Assembly: GCF_009729095.1 (NCBI RefSeq)
Contig: NZ_VTGX01000001.1
Coordinates: forward strand, 806,001-870,000
DNA length: 64,000 bases
From: Mycolicibacterium sp. CBMA 247
Lineage (GTDB): Bacteria > Actinomycetota > Actinomycetes > Mycobacteriales > Mycobacteriaceae
Direction of reading: 5' to 3'
The position numbers and the translations under genes were made by a program. The notes beneath the pieces were generated by a model that searched no databases, had not been told where the DNA came from, and worked only from the letters and a program-made list of their open reading frames with translations. How positions within the stretch are numbered: position 1 is the stretch's first letter; each line of letters opens with the position of its first letter. Of this stretch, positions 62,423-64,000 are shown piece by piece.

Positions 62423-62914
62423 ATGGCACGTGCAGCAACCCCGGCTATCGCCGCCCTGGTCGCCGCAGGCATCGACCACCAGGTCGTGCAGTATCACCAC
62501 GATTCCCGCACCGAGTCCTTCGGCGCTGAGGCGGTGGCGGAACTGGCCGCCGAAGGCTTCGCCGCCGAGCAGGTGTTCAAGACATTGGTCATCGCTCTGC
62601 CCAAGGGCCTGGCGGTGGCGGTGCTACCGGTGCCGACCAAATTGTCGCTGAAGGCCGCGGCTGGGGCGCTGGGAGTACCGAAGGCCGAGATGGCCGACCC
62701 TGCCGCGGCGCAGCGCTCCAGCGGATACGTGGTGGGCGGGATCTCGCCGCTGGGACAACGCAAGCCACTGCCCACGGTCGTCGACGCCTCGGCATGGGCG
62801 TTCGAGAGAGTGCTGTGCAGCGCGGGCAAGCGGGGCTGGGACGTCGCGCTGGCCCCGGCCGACCTGATCCGGGCAACCGGCGCGGTCACCGCCGGGATCG
62901 CCGTCACCGCCTGA
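62423..62914 (+). CDS. ybaK: YbaK-type Cys-tRNA(Pro)/aminoacyl-tRNA deacylase
   Basis: The 163-residue protein has the YbaK fold with the catalytic Lys region [14 protein letters not shown] and the [20 protein letters not shown] glycine motif. It removes cysteine wrongly attached to tRNA-Pro. The ATG at 62423 lies only 17 bases from the -35 box of the divergent sigH promoter. In M. tuberculosis I recall this position being occupied by short fragments, so the intact copy is probably the ancestral state. Confidence 0.9.
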   Translation: MARAATPAIAALVAAGIDHQVVQYHHDSRTESFGAEAVAELAAEGFAAEQVFKTLVIALPKGLAVAVLPVPTKLSLKAAAGALGVPKAEMADPAAAQRSSGYVVGGISPLGQRKPLPTVVDASAWAFERVLCSAGKRGWDVALAPADLIRATGAVTAGIAVTA

Positions 62915-63033
62915 TTTTGCCGCCTGCGGCACCGGCATGTCCCATTCGGAAACCTGCCGGTGTCCGAATCCGTGATTTACACCACGGCTCCCGCCGGATT
63001 GCATGGACCCGATACCAGGAAGGCGGGGTCCAC

Positions 63034-64000
63034 ATGACGATCAGCGTGGCCGAGCGAGCGCAACTGGCCGCCGCGGTCTCCGAGTTGCTGCACGACGCGT
63101 GCACCGAACCGGACGTGCGCCGGATGACGAGCACCGACGACGGGTTCGATCGCGAGTTGTGGCGCAAGTTGGCGGCCCAGGGGGTGGCCGGTCTGCTGGT
63201 CGACAGCGAGTACGGAGGTGTCGGCCTGGGCGCCCTCGAGCTCGAGGCCGTCGCCGAGGAGACCGGGGCCGCTCTGCTACCGGCACCGTTCCTGTCCAGC
63301 GCGGTGCTGGCTTCGGCATTGATCAACGCAGCAGGCACCGATGCCGACAAGAAGCGGCTGCTGCCAGGCCTTGTCGAGGGGACCTCACTGGGGACCGTCG
63401 CTTTGACCGGCGCCCGCGGCACCTGGGCGCAGGAGGGGGTCGCGGTGCGCGCCGCATCGGAGGAGGGTATCTCGGGGGGAGCCGAGTACACGCTGAGCGG
63501 CAATGCGCACTACGTCATCCATGGGCAGGTTGCCGACGTCATCTTGGTGGTGGCCCGCACCAACGGAGACTTCGGAGTCTTCCAGGTCACACCCGACGCC
63601 GAGGGTTTCGAGCGAACGGCCGCAACGGTTTTCGATCCGACAGTGCCGCTTTCGACCTACACGTTCGACGCCACCCCGGCCCGTCGGCTCGGCGCCGCCG
63701 GGTGGGACACGGTGCAGCACGCGCTCGATCTGGCGTTGATCGCGCTGGCCGGCGAACAGGTCGGCGGGGCACGACGAATCTTCGACATCACCGTGGACTA
63801 CCTCAAGACCCGGATCCAGTTCGGCCGTCCCATCGGCAGCTTCCAGGCCCTCAAGCACATGGCAGCCGACCTGCTGGTCCAGGTGGAATCGGCCACCTCG
63901 GCCGCCCGGCACGCTGCGGCCGAGCAGGCAGCCGGTAGCGAAAAGGCACGTGGTGCAATCGCTCTGGCCGGATTCGCATGCGCCGAGGCTTACCAAACGA
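63034..64000 (+). CDS. Acyl-CoA dehydrogenase, partial at the window end
   Basis: The reading frame from ATG 63034 runs off the right edge after 322 codons. It contains an N-terminal dehydrogenase domain (GVAGLLVDSEYGGVGLGALE), a middle domain (LSGNAHYVIHGQVADVILVV) and the start of the C-terminal FAD domain (LKTRIQFGRPIGSFQALKHM, then ADLLVQVESA). It is an FadE-type flavoenzyme of lipid or sterol breakdown. About 60 residues should be missing. It follows ybaK after 119 bases on the same strand. Confidence 0.93.
   Translation, partial: MTISVAERAQLAAAVSELLHDACTEPDVRRMTSTDDGFDRELWRKLAAQGVAGLLVDSEYGGVGLGALELEAVAEETGAALLPAPFLSSAVLASALINAAGTDADKKRLLPGLVEGTSLGTVALTGARGTWAQEGVAVRAASEEGISGGAEYTLSGNAHYVIHGQVADVILVVARTNGDFGVFQVTPDAEGFERTAATVFDPTVPLSTYTFDATPARRLGAAGWDTVQHALDLALIALAGEQVGGARRIFDITVDYLKTRIQFGRPIGSFQALKHMAADLLVQVESATSAARHAAAEQAAGSEKARGAIALAGFACAEAYQT

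Overview
The window is high-GC actinobacterial DNA, almost certainly from a rapidly growing mycobacterium (Mycolicibacterium or Mycobacterium). From about 12.8 kb to the right edge, gene order follows the Mycobacterium tuberculosis block Rv3193c to Rv3224 almost gene for gene: UPF0182 protein, YlbL-type PDZ/Lon protease, Rv3195, Rv3196, Rv3197, whiB7, uvrD2, mycoredoxin mrx1, nudC, K+ channel, adnB, adnA, lipV, alkyltransferase-like protein, Rv3205c, moeZ, Rv3207c, a TetR regulator, TB9.4, Rv3209, Rv3210c, rhlE, Rv3212, a ParA-like ATPase, gpm2-like phosphatase, entC, GNAT, Rv3217c, a lipid kinase, whiB1, pdtaS, the biotinyl protein TB7.3, the small ribosomal protein bL37, rshA and sigH. I assigned Rv names from memory of the protein sequences and gene order, not from a search.

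Layout. 1-12.5 kb is accessory: a 5'-truncated hydroxypyruvate isomerase remnant, a small 52-residue-repeat protein, a DHA2-type efflux pump divergent from an AtoE-like fatty acid transporter, an HD-GYP/LuxR protein divergent from a nucleotidyl cyclase that overlaps a 1-Cys peroxiredoxin, the initiator tRNA, a BBE-like FAD oxidoreductase and a large SARP/AAA regulator. 12.8-23.8 kb is conserved core and includes whiB7 with a readable attenuator leader. 23.8-31.1 kb is an insertion relative to M. tuberculosis between uvrD2 and mrx1. It holds an RsrR-like Rrf2 regulator facing an NmrA-type reductase across a 31-bp palindrome, a catabolic cluster (DapA-like aldolase, class II aldolase, nitrilase-family hydrolase, XRE/cupin regulator) and two acyl-CoA dehydrogenase subunits. 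31.1-62.9 kb is core again, with DoxX, VIT1 and DUF2231 membrane proteins added between the K+ channel and adnB. An acyl-CoA dehydrogenase runs off the right end.

How the genes work together. Several units deal with redox and antibiotic stress: mrx1, nudC, 1-Cys peroxiredoxin, whiB1, whiB7, sigH-rshA and the RsrR-like pair. DNA repair is represented by adnAB, uvrD2 and an alkyltransferase-like protein. MoeZ, EntC and the biotinyl protein belong to cofactor and siderophore metabolism. The most informative regulatory signals are three promoters in the 26.9-28.8 kb cluster that carry the same inverted repeat inside their -35/-10 spacers, a uORF/terminator/antiterminator arrangement upstream of whiB7, a consensus sigma-H promoter ahead of a strongly initiated upstream GTG start of sigH, and the Rrf2-NmrA palindrome. 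Gaps between genes are short. The largest stretch between protein genes (7272-7603) holds the tRNA and its terminator.
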